Source: Atkinsonella hypoxylon
Lineage: Eukaryota > Ascomycota > Sordariomycetes > Hypocreales > Clavicipitaceae
Reading direction: 5' to 3'
Assembly (NCBI GenBank): GCA_000729835.1
Contig: JFHB01000025.1
Coordinates: forward strand, 1-64,000
DNA: 64,000 bases
How positions within the stretch are numbered: the first letter of the stretch is position 1; each line of letters opens with the position of its first letter. A model generated the notes under the pieces. That model made no database searches. It was not told where the DNA came from and saw nothing but the letters and a program-made list of their open reading frames with translations. A program made the position numbers and the translations under genes. Shown here piece after piece: positions 1 to 10,138 of this stretch.

Positions 1-352
1 AACAGATGCCGCGGCCATTAGCAAGTGTTAGCTAACCTAGCTAATAGAGGGACCTTCTAAGCTTAGTATACAGTAGATCTAGCACTAAGCCTAGAATTGT
101 TACTAGTAGGGAATTGCACTCCTATAGTCTCTACTATACGCACACTAAGCCTGTAGCTAGCTCTGCAACTAGACCTAGACCTGAAAAATTCCGCAGCTGC
201 AGGAATCAAACATACAAGCAATTGCTACTATATATTACGGATTAATTAGGCCTTAATGCAATGCTTGACCACTGCACTAAAAGGTTTAGTCACAACCTCA
301 GTTAGAGGAAGTGACGGTATCAAGCTCTATATAACATATTCAGCACGTAACA

Positions 353-633
353 TCTATCTAACAATTATACTATTAGATAGCCCTAATTCTTAGCTTTTAA
401 ATAGTATACTTCTTGAATTTCTACTATTGCTAGTTGTAGAGAAAATTGCAGTTAAAGTGAACTATAGGTTAGGCAACTTTGCCTTAGTTAAATCTAGATG
501 TTTGCATCTAGTAACAACAATATCTCTACCAAAAATCAACGTAACAAGACCTAATGAGAGTCATGTAATAGAGCAACTAACAGGCAACTAGCAAGCATAA
601 AAATAGGCTATACAGGGTAGCTTATTTTTAACA
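353..633 (-). repeat. LTR of a Ty1/copia-type element, inverted copy
   Basis: This 281-bp stretch is the reverse complement of the LTR at 1194-1475. On the minus strand it starts TGTTAAAAATAAGC at 633, the expected TG-type LTR start, and homology ends near 353. Differences between the two copies are largely C-to-T or G-to-A transitions in CpA/TpG context, as expected from RIP. It abuts the copia coding remnant at about 640 in the wrong orientation to be that element's own 5' LTR, so it belongs to a second insertion or a rearranged one. Confidence 0.75.
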
Positions 634-639
634 ATTATC

Positions 640-1193
640 TAAAGCTATTAGGGAATTAGAGTGGCTCTACAGCCTTTTTAAGGAGATAAAGCTGCCTTTA
701 ACCCCTCCTATTCCTATTAGGTGTAATAATCAAGGCGCTATAGTTACTGCTTACAACCTAACGTTGTATAGTAGAACTAAGCACACCCTTTTAAAGTTTA
801 ACTACATTAGGAAAAAGATTTATAAAGGTATAGCTAAGGTTAGTTATATTGATATAAATTAGATGCTAGTAGATAGCCTAACTAAGCCTCTTGCTATTTA
901 AAAGCATTAACAATTCATTAAGTTACTAGAGCTTTCTAGCTAGCTTATAAAAGCAATAAAAATACTTAAAAAATCGAAAAGCAACGAAAAATAGTTAAAA
1001 ATCGAAAACAATAAAAACAATTAACAATAACTAGTTATATTTAACTATAACTACCCTGTAATTACTAGAATTAGTTATGTTATTTTAGTTCTATTATTAG
1101 TACTGTATTTCGTTAGTTAATTCTAACTTAGATATCCTTTAAAGGAGCTAAGTTGCTTGTAAAACTAGTTACTTCTTACATTTCTAGAGGGAG
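640..1193 (+). mobile_element. RIP-eroded Ty1/copia element, 3' end (RNase H remnant)
   Basis: Forward translation of about 642-905 gives a degenerate copia RNase H C-terminus: an RELEWL segment, CNNQGAI, RTKH, then DIN-stop-MLVDSLTKPL, which matches the family's D-Q-x-A-D-x-L-T-K-P-L ending. The in-frame TAG stands where the family has Gln (CAG), the signature C-to-T change of RIP. A polypurine tract (AGAGGGAG, 1186-1193) lies directly before the 3' LTR. The 5' part of the element (gag, protease, integrase, most of RT) is absent, because an inverted LTR interrupts at about 633. Inactive. Confidence 0.8.
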
Positions 1194-1475
1194 TATTAAA
1201 AATAAGCTACCCTATATAGCCTATTTTTATGCTTACTAGTTGCTTGTTAGTTGCTCTATTACGTAACCCTAACTAGGTCTTATTACGTTAATTTTTAGTA
1301 GAGATATTGCTATTACTAAATGCAAAATATCTAGAATTAACTAAGGTAAAGTTGCCTAACCTATAGTTAACTTTAATAGCGATTTTCTCTACAACTAGCA
1401 ATAGTAGAAATTCAAGAAGTATACTATTTAAAAGCTAAGAATTAGGGCTATTTAATAGTATAATTGTTAGATAGA
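1194..1475 (+). repeat. 3' LTR of the copia remnant
   Basis: The LTR begins TATTAAAAATAAGC immediately after the polypurine tract; the ancestral TG has become TA, as RIP would do. It is an inverted partner of 353-633 over about 282 bp. The right boundary is set only by where homology with the other copy ends, near GTTAGATAG; no clear CA end or target duplication was found. Confidence 0.7.
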
Positions 1476-1879
1476 GTTACTTATAAGGATTACTTATTAT
1501 TAGTGGAATTTATTAAATTGTGTATATAGGCGTCTCGTTTGTATAGCTGTAAGTCGATTTTTTTGTTTTTATATAGTAAATCTTTTTGCAGAAATTATAA
1601 AGTAGCTTATAAGCCCCTTCTAGCAACTATAGCCTGCTAATATAGTTAGTAGGTCTATAAGGGACTAGAAAGATTTAAGATCCTACTCTTACTAAGTTTA
1701 TTACAGCGCTCTTAATATAAAGATACTACTATTATAGTTATCTATTGCCTCTACGTGATCTATACTATACACTACAGCTTAATTTAGGCCGCTGCTGCTT
1801 CCACTACGTGATAATTGCTAGGAGCAATTACAGGTGCTAAATCTAAGAGACTACTACCCTCTTAGATATCTAGTCCTGT

Positions 1880-2640
1880 AATCCCTATTATTTTCAATAG
1901 TTATAATAGTTATATTAATAATAACTTTATACTTAAGTACTTTAAAAACAATATCTATCTACTTTTTCTACTAGAATATTTATTATATATACTATAACTA
2001 CTTAATGTAGGCGTTTTTACGCCTATTAAGGCTAACTATTGCGCTTTAATTATAGACTTCTAACTATTATTAATAACAACCTCTATAAGTAAGTCTCTAT
2101 TTCTAGAATATTACTATAAGGCTTATAAAGCTAGAATTATAAAAAGAAATATCTTAGTAGGTTAAAAAGCTACTAAAATTTACTCTTTAAATATTAGTAA
2201 ACCTTTTCTATTAAAATTACTACTATTAGCTAAAAAACCTTTTATACTAGCTTTAGTAAGTATAAATAATAGTTAAAATAACTATCTTATAACCCCTTAG
2301 TATAGCTATTATATTTATTAGCTTATTAACTAAGTAATTAAACTATAAGTATTAAGCTTAGCTTACTATTAATTATTTTATAAAATCTAGAAGGAATTAA
2401 ATAATAAAAACCTTAAGCTAATAAATATAAAGCGCTAGATTTAGAACCTTTAGTATTAAATTAATTAATATAAACTATAGAAAAAGTAGAAAGTTACTTA
2501 TAACCTAAATAAAAAATTTATTAATATTAAGGATATAGAAAAGGCTTAGTAATGCCTTTTAGTGCTCTAGGAGGCTGCTACAGCTGCTACTAATATTAGT
2601 TTTAAGGATCTATATTATAAGTAGCAGCTTAGTAGCTAGG
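1880..2640 (+). mobile_element. RIP-eroded pogo/Fot1-type DDE transposase remnant
   Basis: Translation near 1945-2210 gives IYLLFLLEYLLYIL-stop-LLNVGVFTPIK, then YYKAYKARIIKRNILVG-stop-KATKIYSLN. These match two conserved blocks of fungal pogo/Fot1 transposases: the one ending in LQPLDVGVFGPLK, and the later block with NI-x-x-GWKATG and then a proline/asparagine motif. The stop after G in the second block sits where the family has Trp. The rest is AT-rich and full of stops. The ends of the element were not located; the outer limits given here are those of the AT-rich block. Confidence 0.65.
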
Positions 2641-3497
2641 CAATACTAATTACAGCCATTCTTAGCTTATGGCGCTGAATAATTTAACGCTAATAGAATG
2701 TTGTTGTTGTAGCAATTCGCGTTCCGAATATAGGTGGGTTCCGTAGGTGGGTGCCCTACGTTACACTTGCGCCATACGTAGTCAACGCCGTATTCATTGG
2801 GTAAGAAAAAATAAACAGGATAACGGAGAAATCCCAGAGGAGGTGCTAATACTTGCCTATAGGCATGAAAATTGTCAAAAGTAGCCACAACACCAGCGAT
2901 ACCAACATCGCCAGCTTCATGCAACATCAGCTCCAACAGCTATAACTAGCATAACTACTCCAACAGTAGCACAAAGGAATCTAGTTACAACAACTAGGTG
3001 TTGTCATGGAGTGGCCCAATTGGGCCATAGCGGATGTGTTAGCCCAATCCCCGCCCGACGCCCCCCTATGGCAAAAGGATACGTATTGTACAAGTCACAC
3101 GACTCTGTACAATTGACATCTATATTACAAGACTAGGTCAAAGACCTAGTCCGTTACAGGTGTAGGAAACAAGCAGGTATAGTAGACCAGGATAGGATAT
3201 AACAGGGGTAGGCAGCTAGAAGCAAGGGTTATCTAGTCTGTTATCTTTCCTTTATTATAGAGATCTATACATACTAATATCTGTGCCTCTTATAGAGGCA
3301 GTGCAATAGATTACTCAGCATCCTCTAGCTCTACAAGCTGTAGGATTTTCAGGTATCTAGCTATCCCCTTTCTTGTTTTTCTCTCTCTTCTTCTCTTTCT
3401 TCTATTCTTAGAATTATCTATATATAGGCCGCTTCCTCTCTCCTAAGTTAGAGGAATTAAGCAAGCAATTTACACTATTCTATTATTATAAATACTT
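2641..3497. other. Repeat-rich gap with a short open frame
   Basis: AT-rich sequence with a GC-normal island at about 2660-3130. A minus-strand open frame (2667-2936, 89 codons) is intact and not RIP-degraded, but I recognise no domain. It could be a fragment of an element inserted after RIP or chance. I see nothing definable in 3130-3497. Confidence 0.4.
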
Positions 3498-3750
3498 AGT
3501 ATTGTTACGGGATAATCCTATGGATCCGCAGGTCACCAGCACACGTGACCGCAACCATGTATAAATAGTCAGAAGCGACACTCAGGTAGTCAGATTCAAC
3601 TCAACAATTATCAATCACTTCATACTACATACAGATGCTCCCAAAAGAGACTCATACGACTTATTTCATAACCCCTTATATAACCCGTCGAATCCGACAC
3701 TCCATCTACGAATCCAACCCTGCACGGTCGGATTCCCCCTCAACAAGTAT
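3498..3750 (+). mobile_element. Solo LTR with target-site duplications
   Basis: A 243-bp LTR runs from TGTTACGG at 3503 to CAACA at 3745, with a perfect TGTT/AACA terminal inverted repeat. It is bounded on both sides by the 5-bp direct repeat AGTAT (3498-3502 and 3746-3750), a textbook LTR-retrotransposon target duplication. A TATAAATA box lies near 3559. Base composition is normal and unlike the AT-rich flanks, so the element arrived after, or escaped, RIP and then lost its interior by LTR-LTR recombination. The superfamily (gypsy or copia) cannot be told from the LTR alone. The orientation is a guess from the TATA box. Confidence 0.85.
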
Positions 3751-3921
3751 CTTTAATAACACTCTTTTTATTACGTAATTATACAACCCTTAGAACTACA
3801 CGTAATTTCCTATTATCTACTATAATAATATCCTTTTTTATTATCTATTATAATAACAACCTTCCTCGTTATCTATAATAATAACAACCTCTCTAATATC
3901 TATTATGTAATATCTACAGTA

Positions 3922-3948
3922 ACCCTAATACCCTAACCCTAACCCTAG
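3922..3948 (+). repeat. Interstitial telomere-like tract (CCCTAA)n
   Basis: About three tandem CCCTAA units with one interrupted unit before them (AACCCTAATA, then CCCTAACCCTAACCCTAG). CCCTAA is the C-strand telomere repeat of filamentous fungi, and this orientation is the one found at a left chromosome end. It sits inside transposon debris, not at the window edge, so it is interstitial. Confidence 0.75.
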
Positions 3949-5043
3949 AGGGTTAAACATTAACCTCTTTTAAAGAGATAACTGTTATGGACTCGAGCCT
4001 TAGGCTCGGGTCTTTAGATAGAGAAATAGAAGACGACAGGAGAGGAACAGGCTGTCTATGTAGGTGGTTAGATAGAAGCGGGCCGCATTCGTCCGCGGGT
4101 TAGCCGGACTTCGCTGGGCCCTACAGGAAGGACCTCGGCTATAGAGCATAAGCTAAAAGGGGCTCTTAAGGGGAGGGACCCACCCCTAGGTATATAGTAC
4201 TGGGACATAGGGAGGCTCCTGGTTCCTCCTCTCTTTCCCTTTCCTCCCTATAACTATAGTTCTCACTATAAACGCTAGTTAGCAGCAGCCACTAGGTCAG
4301 TCCATTACACTAGGCTAGAGTATTTAAATAAATAAATCAATATAATAAAGTATCAAAGATCAAAAGAAACAAAGTATCAATAGTGTCTAAAAGGAGCTAG
4401 CCGTAGCCACTCGTGCTTGCACAAACGAAGCTTGAAGCCTACCTTCAAAAGCTAACAAGATCAAATGTGAAAAGCTTGCGGAAGCCCGAGCTTGATCCTT
4501 CTCCTGTAGAAACAGTCCCCTTCTTATAGAAATTTTCCCTGTAGCATCTTCCTTGTCAGGCCTAATCTGGTCATCCGAAGCCTTGCTAGGTCCAATCTAT
4601 TTATTACAGAGGGGAATTAAGCCCCTGCGACACAGTATTCTGGACCAACAACCAATACCTTCCGGTTACTAGAGACAGCAACGAATGGCCTTCCTAGAAA
4701 AGAATCAAGCCAGTTATGTCGAGGGGCTGTACGTCGTCCACGAGGACGATCCGGCGTCAACGCTCACAGTTATACAATATCCACCACAGCCCTTAGCCGT
4801 TATTGAATTCATCAGGAGCATAATGAAGTACAACACTAAGTTTGCGGTGGAGCCTTTGTGCTAATACTCGTGCCTTATGACAGATATAACTCCGTATGCG
4901 GTCTGCTGAAGCATTAATCCACGCTAATTAGGAGGTAGGCAAGGTGACTGATACATTAGGTCTCGTAACCTATGTCTAACGCAGTAGAAGCGGGGAATAA
5001 AGGACTTAGCTATCTCTCTTAACATCGAGATAACTCTAATCTG
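3949..5043. other. Degenerate repeat region, no gene recognised
   Basis: It contains an imperfect hairpin at about 3989-4014 (CTCGAGCC, then TTA, then GGCTCGGG) after a TGTTATGG sequence that could start another LTR, but no matching LTR end or target duplication was found. A 59-codon open frame at 4684-4863 (+) begins MAFLEKNQASYVEG and resembles nothing I know. Confidence 0.4.
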
Positions 5044-5364
5044 GTGCTAATAAGGATTATACACTAATAAAAGACGTTCTTTTTAAAGATGTTTCCTCTT
5101 TTATAGTAATTTCCTTAATTGTAGAAGTACCTATAATCACTTTGGTATAAGGAGAAACCTCAGGGCACCTGAAGCGTACCAAGCAAGCAGGGATCAGGTT
5201 GGAGCATTCTCGGGTATCAAAGAGATATAAAGGATAATTGAGACCATACTTACCTTTTATGTGCCGATCAGGCTCCAATGCGGTACTAATAGGGCTTATA
5301 TACCAGTGAAAAAACGCTCTCTTTTGAGGCACTTCCTTTATAGTCATAATCTATACTATAACAG
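5044..5364 (+). repeat. Diverged direct repeat pair
   Basis: Positions 5044-5124 and 5282-5364 are two direct copies of an approximately 80-bp unit; both start near GxTACTAATAxGG or its transition variant. They differ mostly by transitions and a few indels. The left copy is more AT-rich, consistent with unequal RIP of a duplicated segment. No coding capacity is evident. Confidence 0.6.
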
Positions 5365-6512
5365 TAGTATTTCGCAATCATCAAACTTACAAAGAGGCAT
5401 ATCGCAAGTCTCTATGTGGCCCTGCTTAGCCGCCTGCCGGCGATTGACGGCATTTCTAATTATGAGAAGACTTAAGATGCATCGTGATGTTGGAATTTAA
5501 GATGTACGGTGTTGCTGGAACTGTTGCAGCCAGTCCGTTATCGCCGAAGACTCGAGGTGGGGCGCACGAGCTAGGGGGTTGTGGGGCCAAGCTACCCGCT
5601 GTTGGAGCCTTACCTGCGCGTCAGAAGCCAGCAGGGGATGAATCAAGCGCGACGGAAGAGCGGGCTCCTCGATGCTAGGGTTATGCCTCCGACTGGTGAT
5701 ATGTTCTTCCTTTTTTTTTTTTTTTTTTTCTCCCTATAGTATTGAAGATGAGTGTCGGCGCAAGGCCAAGTGCTACTTCGGACACTGAACTGACATGGGC
5801 TGAGCCTTTGAACTACACAGAGTTAGTACCTGAGATAGCCGTGATGCAGGTCTCCGGCAAACCGCAGCATTATCATCGACGCACAAAGCTTGTTCTTGTC
5901 CCGCGCTGGTGGTTTGACGAATAAAGGCATTTACAGAAAAAGTTGCCCGGGTTGCGCCTGCCGTGGACTGGATTGGATGGCATTGCGTCGCGGGGCGGAG
6001 GTTGTCGATGGAATATGGATGCGGCAGGTGCGGTTCACTCCGTTTCAAAGATGCTGCTCGAAAAGTCTCAGACTTTGCCCTCATGTTGCAAATGCCCCCC
6101 AACGACCCCTCTGGAGGCTCAGTCCTCATCTATCCATGGGCGCAACGCAAGATGAGGCACTGGGGGCCATGGTCAAACGCATAAGGATCATTCCCGTATG
6201 ATTCTTTTGTTTCCATCTCCCTTTTAGCTCGGCCCTCCCGCCCCCTGACTTGCCATGTTGATCTGTCAACACCTTTGCTCGCTTGATAAGTGGTGTGGGC
6301 CACGACCCATGTGTAAAGTGTAAAACAGCGCTGCGATCACACGATGGCAGGATTAGGATTTATTTTCAAATTGCGCAAGGACTTGTCGTGCATTTATTAA
6401 CTTTATTCTAGTGCGCTTGAACCTTGACTCTTCTCGGCTTGTTGAGAACAAAACCTCTCTCTTACCCAGCCGCTCCGAACTCTGGCCCGATTGTCGATGA
6501 TTGTTACCCATC
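5365..6512. other. Transition zone from repeats to gene-rich DNA
   Basis: GC content returns to normal from about 5.5 kb. Several overlapping short open frames exist (for example 5742-5924 and 5890-6201 on +, 5773-6129 on -), but none shows a domain, consistent splice sites or clear coding bias. A T-run lies at about 5709-5729. The last few hundred bases presumably hold the promoter of the MARVEL gene. Confidence 0.4.
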
Positions 6513-7072
6513 ATGAGTTCATACAGCAGTATCGCGCTCCGGGTGCTCCAAGGCCTATTAGCCGGAGGAAATCTTGGCCTGTCTGCCTACGGTATGTCAT
6601 CGATTGAATGACCATGTACTACTGCTCCTGGCAGAACCAGGCCCGAAGGGTGTCTGGGACAATGAACAAACGCTGACAGAAAATAGTGGTGAACTGGTAT
6701 CGGATGGCATCGTCACGGTCGACCCCGAGCTCGATCGATTTTTCGCTATTCGCATCCATCTTCTCCATCTTGTCGATCGCGTATCTTGAGCTTAGCCCCC
6801 GCTTCTTCCGTCGACTGTCCCATCCTTATGCATCCCTGGCTGTAGAGGCACTCAACACCATCTTCTATTTTGCCGGCTTCATCGCCCTCGTTGTTTTTGT
6901 CGGCAATCTGACTTTTTGTCAAGGCAACGTGTGCAGTGCTAGCCGAGGCGATGCAGTCGTTGCCTCTGGCGCGTTCAGTGCTTGGGCCGTATCAACAAGT
7001 TTAACGGCGAAGAAAATGATTGTCGGAGGCGCTGAAGCAAGGAAGAAGGCTATCAAGATGGAAGAGGTTTAG
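6513..7072 (+). CDS. MARVEL-domain membrane protein (Nce102-like)
   Basis: Two exons, 6513-6591 and 6687-7072, give 154 aa. The intron is GTATGT...TAG in phase 1. The start ATG (MSSYSSIALRVLQG) is chosen because it opens the first transmembrane helix; the second exon alone has no ATG. Four hydrophobic segments are visible: about 6-32, 45-66 (FSLFASIFSILSIAYLEL), 82-103 (IFYFAGFIALVVFVGNL) and 118-137. They follow the four-helix MARVEL pattern, with a short cysteine-containing loop (FCQGNVC) between the last two and a basic cytosolic tail. Fungal members such as yeast Nce102 sit in the plasma membrane and organise eisosome/MCC domains and respond to sphingolipids; that role is inferred from family. 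It is the first intact gene after the repeat block. Confidence 0.8.
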
Positions 7073-8012
7073 AGTGAGAGTGGTACTGCTACGGTGTGGG
7101 TGATATGGGACGTGGCATTAAACTGCCTCTGCATGTGAACAGGGCGGTAGTACCACTTAGGGGACGTTTCAATGTATTGCGAAATATATATGATTGTTTT
7201 ATGTCTTTCCGTTTATTTGGTTTAGGATACAGGACTCAACACAGTCACGGATACAGGCAAGCAAATTGTTTCGTGCATTCTTTTAGAGCTCAGAGACAAA
7301 CAGGCGTTGTCTTCAGAAGAAATTTGAGCCATGAGTGACGACGAGCATTTGAGGTATGCCTTCTATTAGAAGAATAATGGCAGACCGCCGATCGTATTTA
7401 AAGCCACGCACAACACATATTTCAAGCACGCTCCAGTGAAACATAAATAATAATAATAATAATAATAATAATGCCACAAAGATAATCGACGATGCAGGTC
7501 CTCATGACCCTGCCTCCAAGTCCAGCCAGAAATGTGCGATGGCTGGACGGGTGTCGGCAGATACGTGAGAGTCCCGACAGCCTACAGCTACCATTCGTAG
7601 ATGCGATACCAGAGAAGATGGTCATATCAAATTTTGCAGATGCGAGGGTAGCCAAAAGCGGACAAGTCGTCCAAGTACACTAGCTGCCCCGACCCCAAGA
7701 ATGCGAGCTGGACCCCACGCATCTCGAGATACCTGGCCACTCTTTTCCCCATGCCAGGCTGTCGGAGATCTTCCTTGGCGCAAAACATGCTCGCAATAAC
7801 GCAATTGGGCTGTCATGGTGGTGATTTGCGGGCATGCATGTAACGGGCACCCTCGTGCTGACCCTTAAAGCGCGAGGCGAGCCCCTCATCTTTTTCTATC
7901 TTGTGTCTTTTTCTGGTGTTGCTGTCTTTGCTCCCTATGACTTGCAGGAATATCCTAAAATAAAAAATAAATAAAAATCCTGATTGAAGCCTGTAGCTAT
8001 TAGATTCGGAGC
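7073..8012. other. Intergenic region with a (TAA)n microsatellite
   Basis: An AAT/TAA trinucleotide run of about nine units lies near 7447-7473. The rest is 3' sequence of the MARVEL gene and the promoter of the sulfhydrylase gene. Short open frames on both strands show no recognisable domain. Confidence 0.5.
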
Positions 8013-9696
8013 ATGTCTGACTTGGGCAAGAACTTCGAGACCCTCCAGCTGCATGCTGGGTGAGCATCATGTGTCGTACAATGTATGTTGCTTCGAGAAA
8101 CAGTGACTGATTGAAAGGGCGTTTCTAGTCAGGAGCCTGATCCGACGACCAATTCGAGAGCGGTACCTATCTATGCCACTACGGTAAGAGAAGGGTTTTT
8201 TTTTTTTTTAACCAAGGTGTCTGAAACTAATCGGCGCAGAGCTACACGTTCAATGATTCAGCCCACGGCGCAAGGCTATTTGGCCTCAAGGAATTTGGCA
8301 ACGTTTACAGCCGCGTCATGAACGTAAGGCCATCATTGCTGACAGCAGGGCGTGCGTGAGAAAAAAAAAACACGAGGCTAATCCCGGCCATGCTCCCTCT
8401 CAGCCTACCGTCGATGTGTTCGAGAAACGCATCGCCGCGCTCGAAGGAGGCGTCGCTGGCCTCGCTGCCTCGTCCGGCCAAGGAGCCCAGTTCATCGCCA
8501 TCAGCACACTCGCCCACGCGGGCGACAACATCGTTTCCACGACCAACTTGTACGGGGGCACATACAACCAGTTCAAGGTCTTGCTCCCCCGCCTAGGCAT
8601 CCAGACCAAGTTCGTCACCGGCGACAAGGCAGAAGATATTGCTGCCGCCATTGACGACAGGACCAAGGCGGTTTTCGTCGAGAGCATCGGCAATCCGCGC
8701 TACAACGTGCCCGACCTCGAGGCCATCGCCAGGGTCGCTCACGAGAAGGGCGTGCCGCTCGTCGTGGACAACACCTTTGGCGCCGGCGGCTTCTTCGTCC
8801 GTCCCATTGACCATGGTGCCGACATCGTCGTGCACTCAGCGACAAAGTGGATCGGAGGCCATGGCACGACCATCGGAGGCGTCGTTGTCGATTCTGGCAA
8901 GTTCGACTGGGGCAAACGCGGCACGAGATTCCCCCAGTTTGTCGAGCCGTCAGAGGGCTACCACGGCCTCAAGTTCTGGGAGACCTTTGGCAACATGGCC
9001 TTCATCGTGCGCGCGCGCGTCGAGATCCTGCGAGACCTCGGTGCCGCCCTGAACCCCTTTGCCGCGCAGCAGTTGCTCCTGGGCGTCGAGACTCTGAGCC
9101 TGCGCGCCGAGAGACATGCTCAGAATGCGCTCGCCCTGGCCAGGTGGCTCGAGGACAGCCCCTACGTAAGCTGGGTGAGCTACCCGGGTCTGGAGAGCCA
9201 TGCGTACCACGAGGCGGCCAAGAAGTACCTCAAGAAGGGCTACGGTGGTGTCCTGAGCTTCGGCGTCAAGGGCGGCGGTGCCGCCGGCAGCCAGATTGTA
9301 GATGGATTCAAGCTCATTTCCAACTTGGCCAACGTCGGCGACGCCAAGACATTGGCCATTCAGTAAGTTCTGCACGCAAGACGCATCGAGAAAAGACGGG
9401 GAAGCTAGTTGGTTAATGTGTGCTTAGCCCCTGGACCACCACCCACGAGCAGCTGACGGACGAGGAAAAGGTCAACTCTGGTGTCACCGAGGTAAGTTCT
9501 TGCGTCCTCGAGCAATTATCATCCATTTATATGCTGCGGCAGAAAAGCTGATGTAGCTCCGTTTCATTTTTCAATTTTTTTTTTTCCCTCCCAACAGGAT
9601 CTCATCCGTATCTCGGTTGGCATTGAGCACTTTGATGATATCGTCGCCGATTTCGAGCAGTCGTTCAAGGCGGCTGAGGCTGCGACCAAGTCATGA
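8013..9696 (+). CDS. MET17: O-acetylhomoserine (thiol)-lyase, sulfhydrylase
   Basis: Six exons: 8013-8059, 8129-8183, 8240-8323, 8404-9362, 9428-9491 and 9598-9696, giving 435 aa, the normal family length. The enzyme joins sulfide to O-acetylhomoserine (or O-acetylserine) to make homocysteine or cysteine, using pyridoxal phosphate; it acts in the cytosol in sulfur assimilation. The N-terminus reads FETLQLHAGQEPDP, as in Cys/Met-metabolism PLP enzymes. VDNTFG (Asp184) and HSATKW (Lys210, the Schiff-base lysine) form the cofactor site, and the C-terminus carries the usual HPWTTTHEQL motif followed by SVGIEH. All introns are GT-AG; introns 2 and 5 hold long T-runs before the acceptor. Cystathionine gamma-lyase paralogues lack this N-terminal and insert pattern, so the assignment is firm. 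Confidence 0.96.
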
Positions 9697-10138
9697 GGAC
9701 GAGGCGTGGGTGGAAGTAGATGCCTTGTGTATGGCAATGGCAAATGACGATGAGCATGGTATAAAGGAAGCAATGCGGGAAGATGCGAATGTGACCAGAT
9801 GATGTCCTCGGTATTGCGCATAACATCACAAGAACGTTGCGTGACCGGTCCCATGCTCGAGCCCGGTATAATGGTGGAAGCGCCTGCTTTCGAACCTTGG
9901 ACAAAAAAAAAAAAAAGATTCTAGCTCCCATTCCGTAGTCTAAATCATGAATCCTCCGTGATGAGCTCCAGCCACGGATACAATCGCCCACTTCCATCCG
10001 TGAATGCACGCCGAAAAAGGCATCCATTTCAATTCCACCTGCATCACTCATCGCACCCCCACCACCACAAATTATCCGCGCACAGCTCCAGCCCCAAACC
10101 CTCCGCCAACCTCAACCACCCATCTGAACCTCGCCAGG
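9697..10138. other. Intergenic: sulfhydrylase 3' end and EMC7 promoter
   Basis: It contains an A-run at about 9902-9917 and, just before the EMC7 start, a C-rich pyrimidine leader with many CACC/CAACC triplets (about 10020-10130), typical of fungal 5' leaders. No gene seen. Confidence 0.5.

Noticed and set aside
3983..4310. Possible second LTR beginning TGTTATGGACTC, with hairpin and TATA-like box
   Set aside because: The candidate end TTACA at 4309 lacks a matching terminal repeat, and the flanking bases (ATAAC, CTAGG) do not form a target duplication.
8400..9416. Several long frames overlapping the sulfhydrylase gene on both strands
   Set aside because: All are other-frame shadows of exon 4, which carries the PLP-enzyme motifs.
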